Assembly (NCBI GenBank): GCA_013054445.1
Contig: JAAMPI010000821.1
Location: 1 to 25,029, forward strand
Source of the DNA: Cudoniella acicularis
Lineage: Eukaryota; Ascomycota; Leotiomycetes; Helotiales; Helotiaceae
DNA length: 25,029 nt
Reading direction: 5' to 3'
In this document: one piece after another, positions 10,225 to 21,591 of the stretch
Layout of the letters: each line of letters starts with the position of its first letter
How positions within the stretch are numbered: position 1 is the first letter of the stretch
Notes under the pieces: model-generated
What the model saw: only the letters and a program-made list of their open reading frames with translations
Told to the model about the DNA's origin: nothing
Database searches by the model: none
Program-made: the position numbers and the translations under genes

Positions 10225-10729
10225 TCATATTTCGCTCTTCACCAAGCTTGTAACCTTCTCCTCGATCTGCTTGTCCGATAGTCCTGCCAATGACTCGCTT
10301 TTCTCCTTCCCGAACTCTGTTTCCGCAAGCCGTTAGCACTCTGTTGTCCTTTCCTCTCGTCCTTTGGAATTCGCTAAGAAACTTGGGAGAAGGACTAAGT
10401 GTTCAAGGAACTCCACTGACCGTAGCGCGCATATACTCTTGGTTGTATGCCAGCAGCTTCACGCAGCATGATGGGTGTTTGTGGGTTGTTCTTCTTCATG
10501 GTTGGGTAGGCGCGTGTGAGGAATGATCTATGGGGATCTAATTAGCATCAATTCATCTTTTCAACATCCTGCCCAGACTCAATTGGCAGATTGAATGAGA
10601 GCTGGAGTATCTAAGGGAAAGGAGAGATTTTGGGGAAACACACCTCGTGGCACCACTAGCCTCGCCCGTCTGGCAGAACAGGAACCGGACCTCCTTGAGG
10701 GTCTGCGAGAATGCGTACTTGGCCGACAT
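10225..10729 (-). CDS. NDUFA2: NADH:ubiquinone oxidoreductase subunit NDUFA2 (B8 / 10.5 kDa)
   Basis: Accessory subunit of mitochondrial complex I, with the thioredoxin-like L51/S25/CI-B8 fold, located on the matrix arm. The gene is in three short exons on the minus strand: 10729-10644, 10527-10421 and 10316-10225 (94 aa, normal for the family). Introns are 116 nt (GTGTGT..TAG, phase 2) and 104 nt (GTCAGT..CAG, phase 1). Diagnostic strings are KYAFSQTLKEVRFLFCQTGE in exon 1, FLTRAYPTMKKNNP and REAAGIQPRVYARY in exon 2, and LSDKQIEEKVTSLV in exon 3, which together run through the domain in order. There is no cleavable presequence, as usual for this subunit. It lies head-to-head with MPC2, 455 bp away. 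The stop at 10227-10225 gives a C terminus a few residues beyond the conserved helix. Splice junctions restore codons exactly, so the model is firm. Confidence 0.93.
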
Positions 10730-11184
10730 GCTGTCGTATTTGTTCGGACCCCTCTATCGTGTGTTGTGGGAAATCAATTGCAATTGCGCCTCGTTCTGAA
10801 GTCGCAAGCTCAAGCTCCTAGAGACATGATGTTGAAGCTCTGTGCATAATTCGTGCATAAGTGGCGCTAACGGTGAACAATTTCTTTGTGCACCTGCTAG
10901 GATGACGGACTCCGATATCTGCGATGGGGAAAATGTGACCAACATTTCCCGATACGACGTTCAACACTTCGGACTTTGTGAATTGCTTCCGTGAACTTCA
11001 CTTCTTTCCAAGTGCCAATTGACTTGAAGTCACCCCTCTCCCCTCTTTTCCTTTCGCAAGGTCCTCTCCTCTCCTCTCTCCTCTCCTCTCGCGCGCTCAG
11101 CTCAATCAATTCTCAACATCCACAATCGCGACCCTCTCAACCTTTAAACCCGACCCCGAAATCGATAAAAAGACATCAGCGAAA
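10730..11184. promoter_or_regulatory. Divergent promoter region of NDUFA2 and MPC2
   Basis: 455 bp between the two start codons. The MPC2 side carries a long pyrimidine tract (CTCTCCTCTC words, about 11031-11094) followed by CAATCAATTCTCAACATCC, typical of fungal core promoters and leaders. Coordinated transcription of the two mitochondrial genes is inference. Confidence 0.5.
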
Positions 11185-12122
11185 ATGCCACCAGCATCCC
11201 ACCTCCTTCGCGCAGCTCGCCCTGCTTTCCGCGCGCAAGCAAATACGTTCTTTACTTCGCAAGCTGCGAGGTCGCAATTTAGGTCGAAGTTTGCGGGGAA
11301 GAGATGGCAATCTACTGCGGCGCCGACAGCGGGGCAGCAGGTTAGTTGGTTTAAGAGGATGTGGGATAGTCCGATTGGATTGAAGACTGTGCATTTCTGG
11401 TGAGTTTTTTCTTGAGGATATGAGTGAGAGCTCTTGGTGCCATGGGGATGGGGAGATGCGGTGGGAGAAAGCGAACCGTGCTAATTGTGTAACTCTAGGG
11501 CGCCGGTGATGAAGGTATTCGGACTTCCATATTTATTCCCCCTTGCCCTCAACAAGACTCTCGGAGCTATATTTTACTTGGAAATATGGCTTCCAGCAAG
11601 GCCTACGCTTCATGATGAATTTTAAGGGAGCAGAAGTGCTGACAAAATTTCTTATAACAGTGGGCAATCGTTCTCGCCGGTGTCGCCGATTTCGCTCGTC
11701 CAGCAGAAAAGCTCTCCCTTACTCAAAACGCCGCCCTCACAGCAACCGGCATGATCTGGACAAGATGGTGCTTGATCATTAAGCCACGAAATGTCCTGTT
11801 AGTTCAAATCTCTGATTATTTTGAATTCCCGACATTTATGCCTTCTTACTCATTCTCTTTCCACAACAATTTTAATAAATTCCACCTCTTGTCTATGAAT
11901 CCGAACAAGCAATACACACTTACTAACCTACGCAATAGACTTGCATCTGTAAACTTCATGCTCGGTATCGTCGGCATCATCCAAGTCTCCCGCATCCTCA
12001 TCTACAACTACACCCAAAAAGATAAGACAACCGCCCAGCAAGTCGAGGCCGCAAAAGATAGCGTTGTGGAGAGCGCCGAGGGTATTAAAAAGGAAGCCGC
12101 TGCAGCCGTGAAATCCTCTTAG
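11185..12122 (+). CDS. MPC2: Mitochondrial pyruvate carrier subunit, MPC2 type
   Basis: Inner-membrane subunit of the heterodimeric carrier that brings pyruvate into mitochondria. Four exons: 11185-11399, 11499-11514, 11661-11797 and 11939-12122 (183 aa). Introns are 99, 146 and 141 nt; the last has a perfect TACTAAC branch site at 11921-11927. Exon 2 is a 16-nt microexon. Residues 1-45 are rich in Arg/Ala/Ser and lack acidic residues, a mitochondrial presequence. The family motif SPIGLKTVHFW-APVMK-WAIVLAGVADFARP runs across exons 1-3. LSLTQNAALTATGMIWTRWC and the following hydrophobic segments (VNFMLGIVGIIQVSRI) complete the three-helix fold. The tail after about 140 is charged and Ala/Lys-rich, an extension common in filamentous fungi. 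MPC2 and MPC3 of yeast are paralogues, so the exact name is by family. Confidence 0.94.
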
Positions 12123-12843
12123 ATTTCCTGCTAGTACTTTAGATTCGAGTTAGGATTGAGTTGGTCGGGGAAGGGATGGAAGATGCTAGAGGTGGGGTAG
12201 GGGATTGAAGAGGACCGTTCTTGGGTGGATATCTGCTTGATTCTGCGAGAGTGAACGACGACTTTATTGCCGGGAGGACTTCTGATGATGATATACTAGT
12301 TATGCACGCGCGTTACTTTTAATCAGATCTCAACGAACGAGGGTAGAAACACCACTGTATCAGTATGAAATCAATCGAACCGTCTGCTTTAGTTCTCTTG
12401 CACCTGAATTTCATGCTTTTCCTACATCGGTGTGTGTTTTCCATACAAGCATCTGTCCGTCCCGGGATTAGAAATCAAAGAATTTTGTTAACACGCATAG
12501 TGTCAACCAAGTCAAGAATAATTTCAATGCCCCCAAAACGTTGCTCCCCACCCTGAAGACTATACACCATGAGCTCCACCAAATCCATAAAACAATGAAA
12601 ATGGACGATAGGAGTTCCATTACCGTTTATTCCTACAACCCCACACTCAATTTAACAATCCCAAAACTCCCTTCCATCCCCGCCAAAAATCTGTGGATTC
12701 CCCATTCCCCTTCATCCTTCTCTCAGTCCCAAAGCCACACAAATAAACCAGAACGCCATAATATATACATCTAAGCCACGCCCACATATATCAACACAAC
12801 ATAGCCTCAACTCGACAGAAAGGCCAAACAGATAGAAACAAGG
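12123..12843. other. Convergent intergenic region
   Basis: 3' flanks of MPC2 (+) and CBP4 (-). The CBP4-side part (about 12600-12800) is C/A-rich on the + strand, consistent with a G/T-rich 3' UTR on the minus strand. No coding exon or structured element was seen. Confidence 0.45.
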
Positions 12844-13434
12844 TTATAGACTTCCACCAGGCACAGGCTTAATACCCTCTTTCCTGATTTCCGCTTTCCT
12901 CGCCTCGATTTCGGCGGAGAGTTTAGCTTGTGCTGAGATCTTGCCGTCGCGGTTGCGGCGCTCATCGGCGGCTGCTGCTTCCCAGACTGGAAGACACACA
13001 CGCAGAGAATTAGCACTCCGTTCTATCGTATCCTAAACTCCCTCTCCACTCCTCCTATCCTTTCCCCCAAACTCCCCAAACCAAAAACCAAAACCTAAAA
13101 GTGAAGGAGGAAGAAACATACTAGTTTTATCACTCTTTGAATACTCCTTCAATTTCCCCACGAAATCATCAAAGTCCTGCTGTTTGCCTATTCGATTCTC
13201 CAAGGAGCGTTTTTGGAGTTCCGGGTTGTATTTTAGGAAAAGCTCTTCCTCAGTGGGGGAGACGTAGTAGATTAGTGCGGGGCCGCCGATCGTGCATGTT
13301 AGACCTCTGTTTTTGGGAGAGTTAGTGGGAATAGGTGGAAGGGGGGAAGGAGTGGAGAAGAGGAAGAACATGGGGAAGGCTCACGCAATGGCCATTTTGG
13401 TGTACATTTTCCAGTTGATTGGTTTGGGTGGCAT
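12844..13434 (-). CDS. CBP4: Cytochrome bc1 complex assembly factor Cbp4
   Basis: Small inner-membrane protein needed for assembly of ubiquinol-cytochrome c reductase (complex III); in yeast Cbp4 joins the Cbp3-Cbp6 complex bound to new cytochrome b. Exons on the minus strand are 13434-13385, 13306-13122 and 12986-12844 (125 aa). Introns are 78 nt (GTGAGC..CAG, phase 2) and 135 nt (GTATGT..CAG, phase 1). The N terminus [11 protein letters not shown] is typical of the family and leads into one membrane helix (about residues 13-33, split by intron 1). Next comes [20 protein letters not shown], which is the family signature, then a charged region with [13 protein letters not shown] and a C-terminal coiled helix rich in Ala/Glu/Lys/Arg. 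Length is normal for filamentous fungi. Exon 1 has only 16 complete codons, so a plain ORF scan misses it. Confidence 0.92.
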
Positions 13435-14992
13435 TGTTGACTTGCGGCTTGTTTATTTGCTTCTTTGGTGTTAGAAGGCCGATTGACGGCGAGGGCGAGG
13501 TTGACGTGAGGAATTGGCGTGGTACGGGTACAAAATCTGATCTGATTTCAGCTGGTCATACACCTCAAATTCTGATGATGATGTTTGATATCCATAACTG
13601 GCGGCAGAAAAAGGCGGTCTATCAACATTCTTCATGTGCTTCTACGGTGAACTATTCCGCCTTCTGCGCACAATGTAAGCAGAGGTGTGGCTGTACTCCT
13701 GTGGCGAGAGCTCTCCTGTGGCGTCAGGAGGATCATCAGGTTTTGTGGCAGAATGTTTCCACTTAACCCGCACGAGTGGACACCATCTATTCTTATGCCG
13801 TTCTGAGAACGTGCAACGCTTCTCGTTGGATACCTCTTGATACAGTAAAAGGTACAAGCATGGAAGAGCAGATCATACCGCTACAGGGCTGGTCTTCTTG
13901 GGAACACAGGTTTGATGTCCCTTTCTTACGAAATACCACACCACTTCTAGATTTCGTCTGTTTGATCGCACTTACGAAGTACATGTACAGTACAAGGCCA
14001 CAGAAATCCCATGTGGATAGGGCTCTTCCCTGTGCTTCATATTCGCAGCCTCATCCCCGTTTTGCTGCTAGAGAAATGACGCTTGAAAACCAGACGAAAG
14101 GCTAAAAGGGGTCAGCGCACTGTCTGGCTGCAGATGCATAGCCTTTGCTTATTATTCATGAGGCATCGGATCAGCCAAACGCTCGAGTCGCCTTGCCCCG
14201 GAACGTGCAGACCCCAGAGGAAACTCAAAATGGGTGGTTGTCCAATAGAGATTCCGGCGTTCCTGGCACTTTTCTCACGGCCCCTGTGAGTTGTGAGACG
14301 TGCAGAAGGGGGAGATGCCGAAGAGAGGGCAAAGGACCAGCGACCGGAAATCCATTTAATGCCCCTCCGAGCACGAAAGCCGAACAAAATTAAATTTTAT
14401 GCTGGGAGAAGTCAATGCGGCCAGTCGTTGTGAGAGAAATTCTTCAATGATGTGAAAGGAGATTGAAGGTTGAATGGCAGAAGACCGGACTTTCTTTTGC
14501 GCCATGGGTTTTATGAGGTGAGAGCTTAGAAGCTCTTTGCAACCCTCGCCCCCTACCTACATCAACTCCTTCGCTTGTCCAAAACACAGCAGCCGTACCA
14601 GAACCGGCCCCCCACTCAGCCCTCAGCTCTCAGCCAACCCTATATCGACCTCCCCCAGACCCCCAGAGCGGATCCTCCCTCCTGCAACAACAAGAACAAC
14701 TCCAAATAACACGGCGCTAGGTCTGTGTCTGTGTTGACGATCGCCGCTTTCCTTTGCGCCTCGTGACAATCCAACGTCCTCGAAACGCGCCTTCTGCCAC
14801 CGGCAAACCTTGGCCCCCTTTGTCCCGACGAACTGCTGTCCGAGAGTCAACAGAAGAAAACAACTGTCTTTTACTTTATACTTGTGGCCCATGGCTTGGC
14901 TTCTCCAAGGCCTGAAGCATTCATAAAATCTGCGGATATAATACTGTGCGCGTGCAAACAACATCTCCCGAGCTAGCGCGAGTAGAGACGTC
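13435..14992. other. Divergent upstream region of CBP4 and the Chs4/Skt5 gene
   Basis: About 1.56 kb. The last 450 bases (14540-14990) are C-rich with CCACC/CAACTCC words and look like a long transcribed leader of the Chs4/Skt5 gene. A 109-codon frame at 13776-14105 and others nearby match no family I know and lack start or splice support. Nothing else was recognised. Confidence 0.4.
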
Positions 14993-17900
14993 ATGGCTTA
15001 CGATCAGAATTACTACCAACCACCACAACGGCCCTACAATGGGAGAGCAGCTCAGCGCCCAGGGCCTCCACAGGCATACAATCAAGCGCCGCAACAACAA
15101 TATCCCCCACAGCAACAATATGACGAGTATGGGCAAGATGGGTATGGGTACGATGAGGGGTACAATGATGGTTATGCGCAGGAGTATGACGATGGGTACC
15201 AACAGGCTATGAATGGAGGAGGACGAGGGAATGGATACCCACCGCAGAATCAGAATTACCCCCCTCAACAACAGCAGCCACCGCAACAAGAATACTACGG
15301 AAATGATAGAGGGGGAAGGATGCCACCAAGGGGTGGAGGACGAGGTGCGCCAATGCAAAGGCCACCAACGGCTGATGGTCAGAGAGGAGGATATGGTGGA
15401 CCAGGTAGGGGATATCCAAATGGTGGCCCTCAAGGTAGAGGAGGCAGACCGGCGCCTCTCGATAGATCCGCATCCTCGGATCCTGGCCGTGAGTATTAGA
15501 CCTACGATTTCTGAACCATACTAACCTCTGTTCAGCACATGCAGCTCCACGAAAACCTTTAAAGACTCCTCCTATTTCTCCAGATGTTCCCGCGTGGGAC
15601 AATCCTTTTCCGACATTCCCTGGTGCGAAGAAAAAGACATTGATCTCTGAGGAGCAGAAAATAATTGAGAAGATGGCAAGTATGGAAGTTGGAGCACCAC
15701 CACCGAATCGATCCCGGGGGAAGGGTAGCAATGGTGGACGAGGAGTATCTACAGATGATTATGGACGTCCTTCTCTGGATGGCCAAAGACGACCACCACC
15801 TGCCGATGACTATGGACGACATTCTGCCGATGGACAAAGGAGGGGACCACCTGAAGATTATGGAGGAAGATCCGCGGAAGGGCAACGAAGAGGGCCACCT
15901 CAGGATTACGGCCGACCTTCAGCAGACAGCCAAAGAAATATGCCACCCAGAAATTATCCCTCACAAGGCCCGCCCCAGCAAGGATATCCTGAGCCACGAC
16001 GAGGACCGCCTGGTCCTGGTTATGGGCCACCGCAACAGAATGGATATGGAGAATCCGGTTATGATGATAGGAGAGGATATGGACCTGGACCTACTTCACC
16101 TACAAGAGACAATTTTGGCCCTCCAGGAAGGAGTATGACAATGCCAAACGAAGCACCAATGTCAATGGGTCGACAACCTCCTATGCCACCTATGCCGATG
16201 GAGGGACCTGGTCCAAGTGCACCTTATAATGGGCCTATAGGTCGTGGAGCACCGCCTAGACCTTCAACAGCTGGCGCAAATCGAGCACCACCACAGCGAA
16301 ACTATCAAAACCAACCTCTTATAGACCCATACGCACAGCCTCGAGGCCAATCCCAAAATCCGGATTATGCACCAGAGGTAATAGACGATGTATATGATTC
16401 ATACTATGATCCACCAAGCAATGCAAATGGCCCGCCTCCACAGAATGGAAGACCACAGTCAGCTGAGTCTGCGATGCCAAATTTCGATGTTCTGCAAACG
16501 AAACCTGCCAATCATAAACGAGGAGGTTCGATAGATGAGCATATCCAGGGTCCGGCAGCACCTCAGAACAACTATCCGCAACAACTAAAACCCATGAAAT
16601 CACAACCTGATATCCGCGGTCGAGCTCAACCTCAAGCAGCTGTTTTCGAAATGGCCGGTGCACCTCCTATGCCGAATGCATATCCACAACAGGGTGGTTA
16701 CGATGATGGTTATGGTCCACAAGAAGATCAATATAACGAGCCAGCTGACCAAGGTTATGTGTCATACAATGAGCCTCCTTCAAACAACTATCCACCTCCA
16801 CGAAGTGCATCCGCGGCACCCCGAGCAAACGCTGGTTTTGGAGGCCTTCCCAGTGGACCACGACCTGGTGGTCTTCCAAATGGACCCTCTCCAAATGGTG
16901 GTCCGCCTCGGGCTATGACCATGCCTAGACAGCCATCTGCAAATGGCGACGCTCTACCTTCTCATCCACCACCAGTTCGTGCTGGCCTAATTCCTAATTC
17001 CGTGGCCAGTCTCGCAAGCAACAAACCAACACCAGTTCGAAATTACAATAATATCCCTACTCCTCAACAAGCTCAACCTCCACCTGCACAGTCAACGACT
17101 CAGCCTGCTCCAACTGGCCCTCCTGCACCAACCCCCGTCACGGCAGCAGAAATTGAGCAGCTTAGGAGCAAGGCCAAGATGAACCCTCAGGACCAGGCGA
17201 CGCAACTACTTCTTGCACGGAAACTGGTTGAGGCTTCCGAAACCCTTGTCCAGTCCATTCCAGATCAGAGATCCCGGAATAAGGCTCGTGAGAAATTTGT
17301 TATGGATGCACACAAAATTTTGAAGAAACTCGTATCTGCAGGAAATGCGGAAGCCATGTTCTTCCTTGCCGACTGCTCTGGACGGGGCGCTCTTGGCCTC
17401 GAAGTGGACCACAAGGAAGCATTCACACTTTACCAATCCGCTGCCAAAGCTGGCCATGCTGCAGCAGCATATCGAACTGCAGTTTGCTGTGAGCTTGGCA
17501 ACGATGAAGGTGGTGGTACAAGAAAGGACCCTCTGAAAGCCATACAGTGGTATAAGCGAGCGGCTACACTTGGCGACACACCTGCCATGTACAAAGTGGG
17601 AATGATTCTCTTGAAGGGACTATTGGGTCAGCCAAAAAACCCTCGTGAAGCTGTGGGATGGCTGAAACGTGCGGCTGAACGGGCGGATGCGGAAAATCCA
17701 CATGCCTTGCACGAACTGGGATTGCTCTTCGAACAACCCCAGAGTGCGGAAGGTTCCGTGGTCCGAGACGAAGCCTATTCATTGCAGTTGTTTCAACAAG
17801 CCGCGGACCTTGGTTACAAATTCTCCCAATATAGATTGGGCTCTGCTTATGAGTATGGGTTGTTTAATTTGCCGATTGATGCAAGACAAAGTATCATGTG

Positions 17901-18327
17901 GTACTCCAAGGCAGCTGCACAGGAGGAGCACCAGAGTGAACTTGCTCTTTCGGGTTGGTATCTAACTGGTAGCGAAGGGGTTTTGCAGCAGAGTGATACG
18001 GAAGCTTATCTCTGGGCAAGGAAAGCTGCGATGGCGGGACTTGCCAAGGCCGAATATGCGATGGGTTACTTTACGGAAGTAGGGATTGGAGCTCCGGCCA
18101 ACCTTGAGGACGCCAAGAGGTGGTATTGGAGAGCTGCTGGTATGTTGCCTTCTATTTCTGTGTCATGACCTGAACTAACTGTTTCAACAGCACAAAACTT
18201 CCCCAAAGCTCGTGAACGTCTCGAAGATCTTAAGAGAGGTGGCAAGAACGGTGCTCTCAAAGCACGAGAGCGCATCTCCAGATCCAAGGTCGGCAAGCAG
18301 AATGAAGGTGAATGTGCTGTCATGTGA
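14993..18327 (+). CDS. SKT5: Chitin synthase regulator with Sel1 repeats (Chs4/Skt5 type), CAAX-terminated
   Basis: Predicted activator and localiser of a class IV chitin synthase (yeast Chs4/Skt5 acts on Chs3 at the bud neck). Exons are 14993-15488, 15536-18139 and 18191-18327 (1078 aa). Intron 1 is 47 nt (GTGAGT, TACTAAC branch, CAG; phase 1) and intron 2 is 51 nt (GTATGT..CAG; phase 1). Residues 1-165 are Gln/Pro/Tyr/Gly-rich. About 166-700 is a long disordered Pro/Asn/Gly-rich segment that includes the conserved ISEEQKIIEKMASMEV helix and four 16-17-residue repeats. About 700-765 is the helical lead-in, and about 765-1045 holds some seven Sel1-like repeats (for example AFTLYQSAAKAGHAAAAYRT and AIQWYKRAATLGDTPAMYKV). 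The protein ends in CAVM, a CAAX box fitting farnesylation, as in yeast Chs4. The paralogue type within the Sel1/Chs-activator group cannot be fixed without a tree. Confidence 0.9.
15757..15951 (+). repeat. In-frame 16-17-codon tandem repeats in the Chs4/Skt5 gene
   Basis: Four consecutive units begin with Asp-Tyr-Gly at 15757, 15808, 15856 and 15904. Their consensus is DYGRPSADGQRRGPPx; the first unit is one codon longer. The units are degenerate at DNA level, so they are not a fresh duplication. They lie in the disordered half of the protein. Confidence 0.8.
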
Positions 18328-19970
18328 TTGATGACATTGCTTTATGATGAGAGACTGATGATCGAGATGGATAATATGATGTGCACGACACGAGAGATCA
18401 ATGAGTTGATCCTTTGCGAATATCGAGACGACCTTCAAGACATACCCCGAAGATTTTGGGCTGGACCCAAACGAACTTGTCTCTTCTAGTGGCATGATTG
18501 ATGGGTACTGACTCGCATTGCCGTTTCTCTCCCACCTGGATGTTCATGGATAGGTCAGCTGTTGGGTGAAGGGTCGAAAATAAAAAACTGGCAAGGCGTG
18601 ACGGCGTTGAATTCTTCTTGATTTCTTGGGGCTTGGGATTTTACCTGGACAGGTTTGGGACTTTTACTTGACTCGACGAGACAGAGCTAGTCAGCTAGCT
18701 TGCTGATGCATTCATGGAGTTGTCTTTTTGAGATGGATTTTGAATCTTTGGGGTCTGTTACGCTGCGTTTGATTTGAATCAATGTATTCAACAACGCAGC
18801 TAGCTATATAAGAGGGAATTTGTAAGAGGAGAATAAGGTTTTGGGTGAAGGGAAAGTGTAGCTAGGATGTGTTAGATGATTTAGATGCACTGATAGATGG
18901 ACGGTGAATGGATGGGTAGTAATATATATACAGTTAGTTGGTGAGCACTAAGCAGCCGGTGGTTGGAATATAGAAATGAAAAAATCATTTTTAAATCTAA
19001 GATAGGTGTCTTTTACTGGTTTTGATTTTGATTTCATTTTTCTTGTATCTTATCCGATAATCGTAGAGTTCGAAGCGCGCCCCGCCCCGCCTCCTTTCTT
19101 TTTCTCGCTTACAGGTTAGTATTTAGTACTAATTCACTATAGATATATTATAATTATTATTGTTAAAATAACCCTTTTTTTTAAAAAAAAAAAAGTTTTA
19201 AAGAACCTAATACTATAATTTCTTAGTTATAGATAGAGTATATAGCCAGCCTCTCTCACTCCCTACCAAATTGCGAAACCTTCTACACGAGGAGAAGGAA
19301 AGCTATGAAGAAGGATAAATTTATACGAAGAGAGATGTTCACGTTGGAAGCTGCAATTACAGTAATCCTTGACGGGTGAGTAAGTGGTATATACTATGTA
19401 ATCGGTTTCACTAGTTTGGGGTTGGGGGGTGTTTGTGTGTTGGTTGATAGGTAGGTGGGAAGAGAAAGATGTTGTGGAGTTTTAGCTACCGATAGGCGAG
19501 AGGGTGGGCTGGAGGAAGGAGTGAGGGGGAGGGTGGGGTTATAGTAAGGAGGATTACTGAGATCCAGGGGGCGCTCGCTACATAGGAACCCGCTGAATAG
19601 TAGTAGTATACGCTGGTACAAAATGCAAGGATGTCACGCAGGCAACTTTTTATTTTTATTTTTTATTATTTTTAGAAAATACTCTATTCGGTGAGCACAC
19701 ATATAATTCGCATTGCAATAGGGGAAGTTCTCATCTGTCGAGTGCAATATAATACTTGACATCGCACAGGATTTACTCGGCATTTACTACATATATAAAT
19801 TGATATATTGGTATTTAATTCTCTTATCCGTTGCCATTCATTATTTCATTACATTCATTCATTATCATAACCGTAATTTATTCAATATCCTCCCCATTCC
19901 CATCAACTTCAATCCACCACGTCATCTTGTCAGCGTCAATTAACTATTGAGCCTCTAGCCTCTACCCACC
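18328..19970. other. Gene-free region between the Chs4/Skt5 and secreted-protein genes
   Basis: About 1.64 kb between two convergent genes. The first few hundred bases are presumably the 3' UTR of the Chs4/Skt5 gene. From about 18950 to 19240 the DNA is AT-rich with runs of T and A (19177-19194), which resembles a repeat relic. From 19230 to 19620 the composition is mixed, and 19640-19680 is a T/A run. No frame resembles a known protein. Confidence 0.45.
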
Positions 19971-21075
19971 TCATGGCGTCGTATTCGGAATAACGTCCAA
20001 ACAAGGACCTTGGCCAAAATTGGCTCCGGTGCTCAAGGTCCAATCCGTAAAATCGTAGATACCATAAGGGCACGTTTGCGTTGGGGCATTAGGGCCACCC
20101 AATTCGTACCCAATAAGGCAAAAGTTGTCTATCATCTCGTAGCCCCAGCACCCGGGGTAAGGGCTGTCGGCGGAGAAGCAGAGAGCGCAGCAGGCGGCCG
20201 GGGAGCTGTTTTGGACAAAGCCGATGTTTGACTGAAGATTTGGATCAGTGTAGCCGTTGATGTAGATCAAGCCGTAGTTATTGTTTGGGTCGCACGCTGT
20301 GGGAGGGAGGACGGTGTTAGTGTTTACTTCTTGTGTAGATGGGTAAGGGGGGAACAAACCTGTTGCGGTGGTTGTGGTTATGACTGTAGATGTGACGGTT
20401 GCCTGTAAATTGTTGTAATTAGCAAATTTTACATTTGGGAAATGACATTCGAATGCATCGAGTTAATAGAAAATTGATGGAGACTTACGAGTGAAGTGGT
20501 GGTCCTGGTGATACCAGCACAAGAGCAAGCGCTGGAATAGCGCGATGTTCCCGAGCAGGCAGAGGCATAGGTTGGGACGAGTGTAGGGATAGAGGTTACC
20601 ACTAAAACTTCTCTAGCAGCAACTTCTGCAACTCTAGCCTTCACAGGAGTAGCAGCTTTAACAGCTGCCACTGCAGAAGCAAAGATAGCGCTGACGGGAA
20701 CTCCGCTCGGGGTATCAGCACGAGGAGCAGCAGCGGCCGCTGTCCGCTTAGCTCTCCGATCATGCGCCATGACGAAGTCTGTTATGGTAATTGTTGTCGT
20801 AATGGTTCTTCATGTAACAATATTAGCCAGTAATGAATGCGTGATTAACAGTTTGGCTCTGGGAGAAAGGTGATTTCATACGGTGCATTGGCTGATATGA
20901 TAGACTCGATCATGAAACTGGAGCAATCGGCAGTGTGAGAAGCCTGAATAGAAGGCGCAAAACGAGTTCCTGTAATAGCTCGCGCGCAATTATCGGCATC
21001 GCAACCACGTGCTTGAAGAAGAGATGCAAATGATCCCGAAAGAAGCGAGAGGACGATGATGGTAGACCTTATCAT
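19971..21075 (-). CDS. Secreted cysteine-rich two-domain protein (effector-like)
   Basis: Exons on the minus strand are 21075-20850, 20778-20489, 20402-20360 and 20296-19971 (294 aa). Introns are 71 nt (GTTAAT..CAG), 86 nt (GTAAGT..CAG) and 63 nt (GTTTGT..CAG); the first donor is weak. Residues 1-17 form a signal peptide (hydrophobic core, likely cleavage after SFA). Residues 25-51 hold a small Cys module (CDADNCARAITGTR..ADCSSF) seen in many fungal secreted proteins. A Kex2-like KR occurs at 86-87. Residues 137-172 carry the PTYASACSGTSRYSSACSC motif, also common in fungal extracellular proteins, followed by a Ser/Thr-rich stalk. Residues 188-294 form a compact domain with eight Cys (ACCALC, GCW, NFC, QTC, GPC), suggesting a PAN/apple-like fold. 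Function is unknown; a cell-surface or host/competitor-facing role is inference. The segment 76-136 is low-complexity and least certain. Confidence 0.8.
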
Positions 21076-21174
21076 GACTAAGATGATTCGCTGATAGACG
21101 AAAAGTTCCTGATCAAATAAAGTGTGGAAACTAAAGTGACTTCGAGGAGGATTTGGAGAGGAAGAGGTTCCAGC

Positions 21175-21180
21175 TATATA
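21175..21180 (-). promoter_or_regulatory. TATA-like box of the secreted-protein gene
   Basis: A TATATA hexamer lies 100 bp upstream of the ATG at 21075, a plausible core promoter distance. It is a short motif and could be chance. Confidence 0.35.
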
Positions 21181-21591
21181 CGTGCCTTCCCCCTCGTTTC
21201 TGCTGTCTTATTTTACAATCACAGGACATCTTCAAAGCTGCAGTATCGGCAATGCCGTAGCTCGACGATGACGCATACGGCGGCGATAGGGTGGCGTAAA
21301 CTTTTAGAGAGGATAGGCCGCAGATATCGATAGTCTAGTTGTGACGCTATCGTGGAGGAAAGAAGCATACTTTGTCTCAGCCTAGCGAGAATTCGTCTGG
21401 TCTGTTGTTTCGCTGTGAATTCACGGTAGAAATCACATGATACCCGAGTACCCGTTTTTTTTCCCTTCAGGCTTTTTCAATAGAGCTGATATGCAAGCCG
21501 TGAGTTGTTGTCAACTCTTTTTCAGGGGTTTGTCTAAAACATTTCCGATTACAATTGGCCAACATGACTCAGGCATGCAGGTGCAATCGAN

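Noticed and set aside
13776..14105. 109-codon plus-strand frame between CBP4 and the Chs4/Skt5 gene
   Set aside because: Begins without ATG, no domain, no splice partners found; probably promoter or leader DNA.
14921..15433. 170-codon minus-strand frame opposite the first exon of the Chs4/Skt5 gene
   Set aside because: Its Ile/Leu/Trp/Ser-rich content is the reverse image of the Pro/Gln/Tyr repeats on the coding strand.
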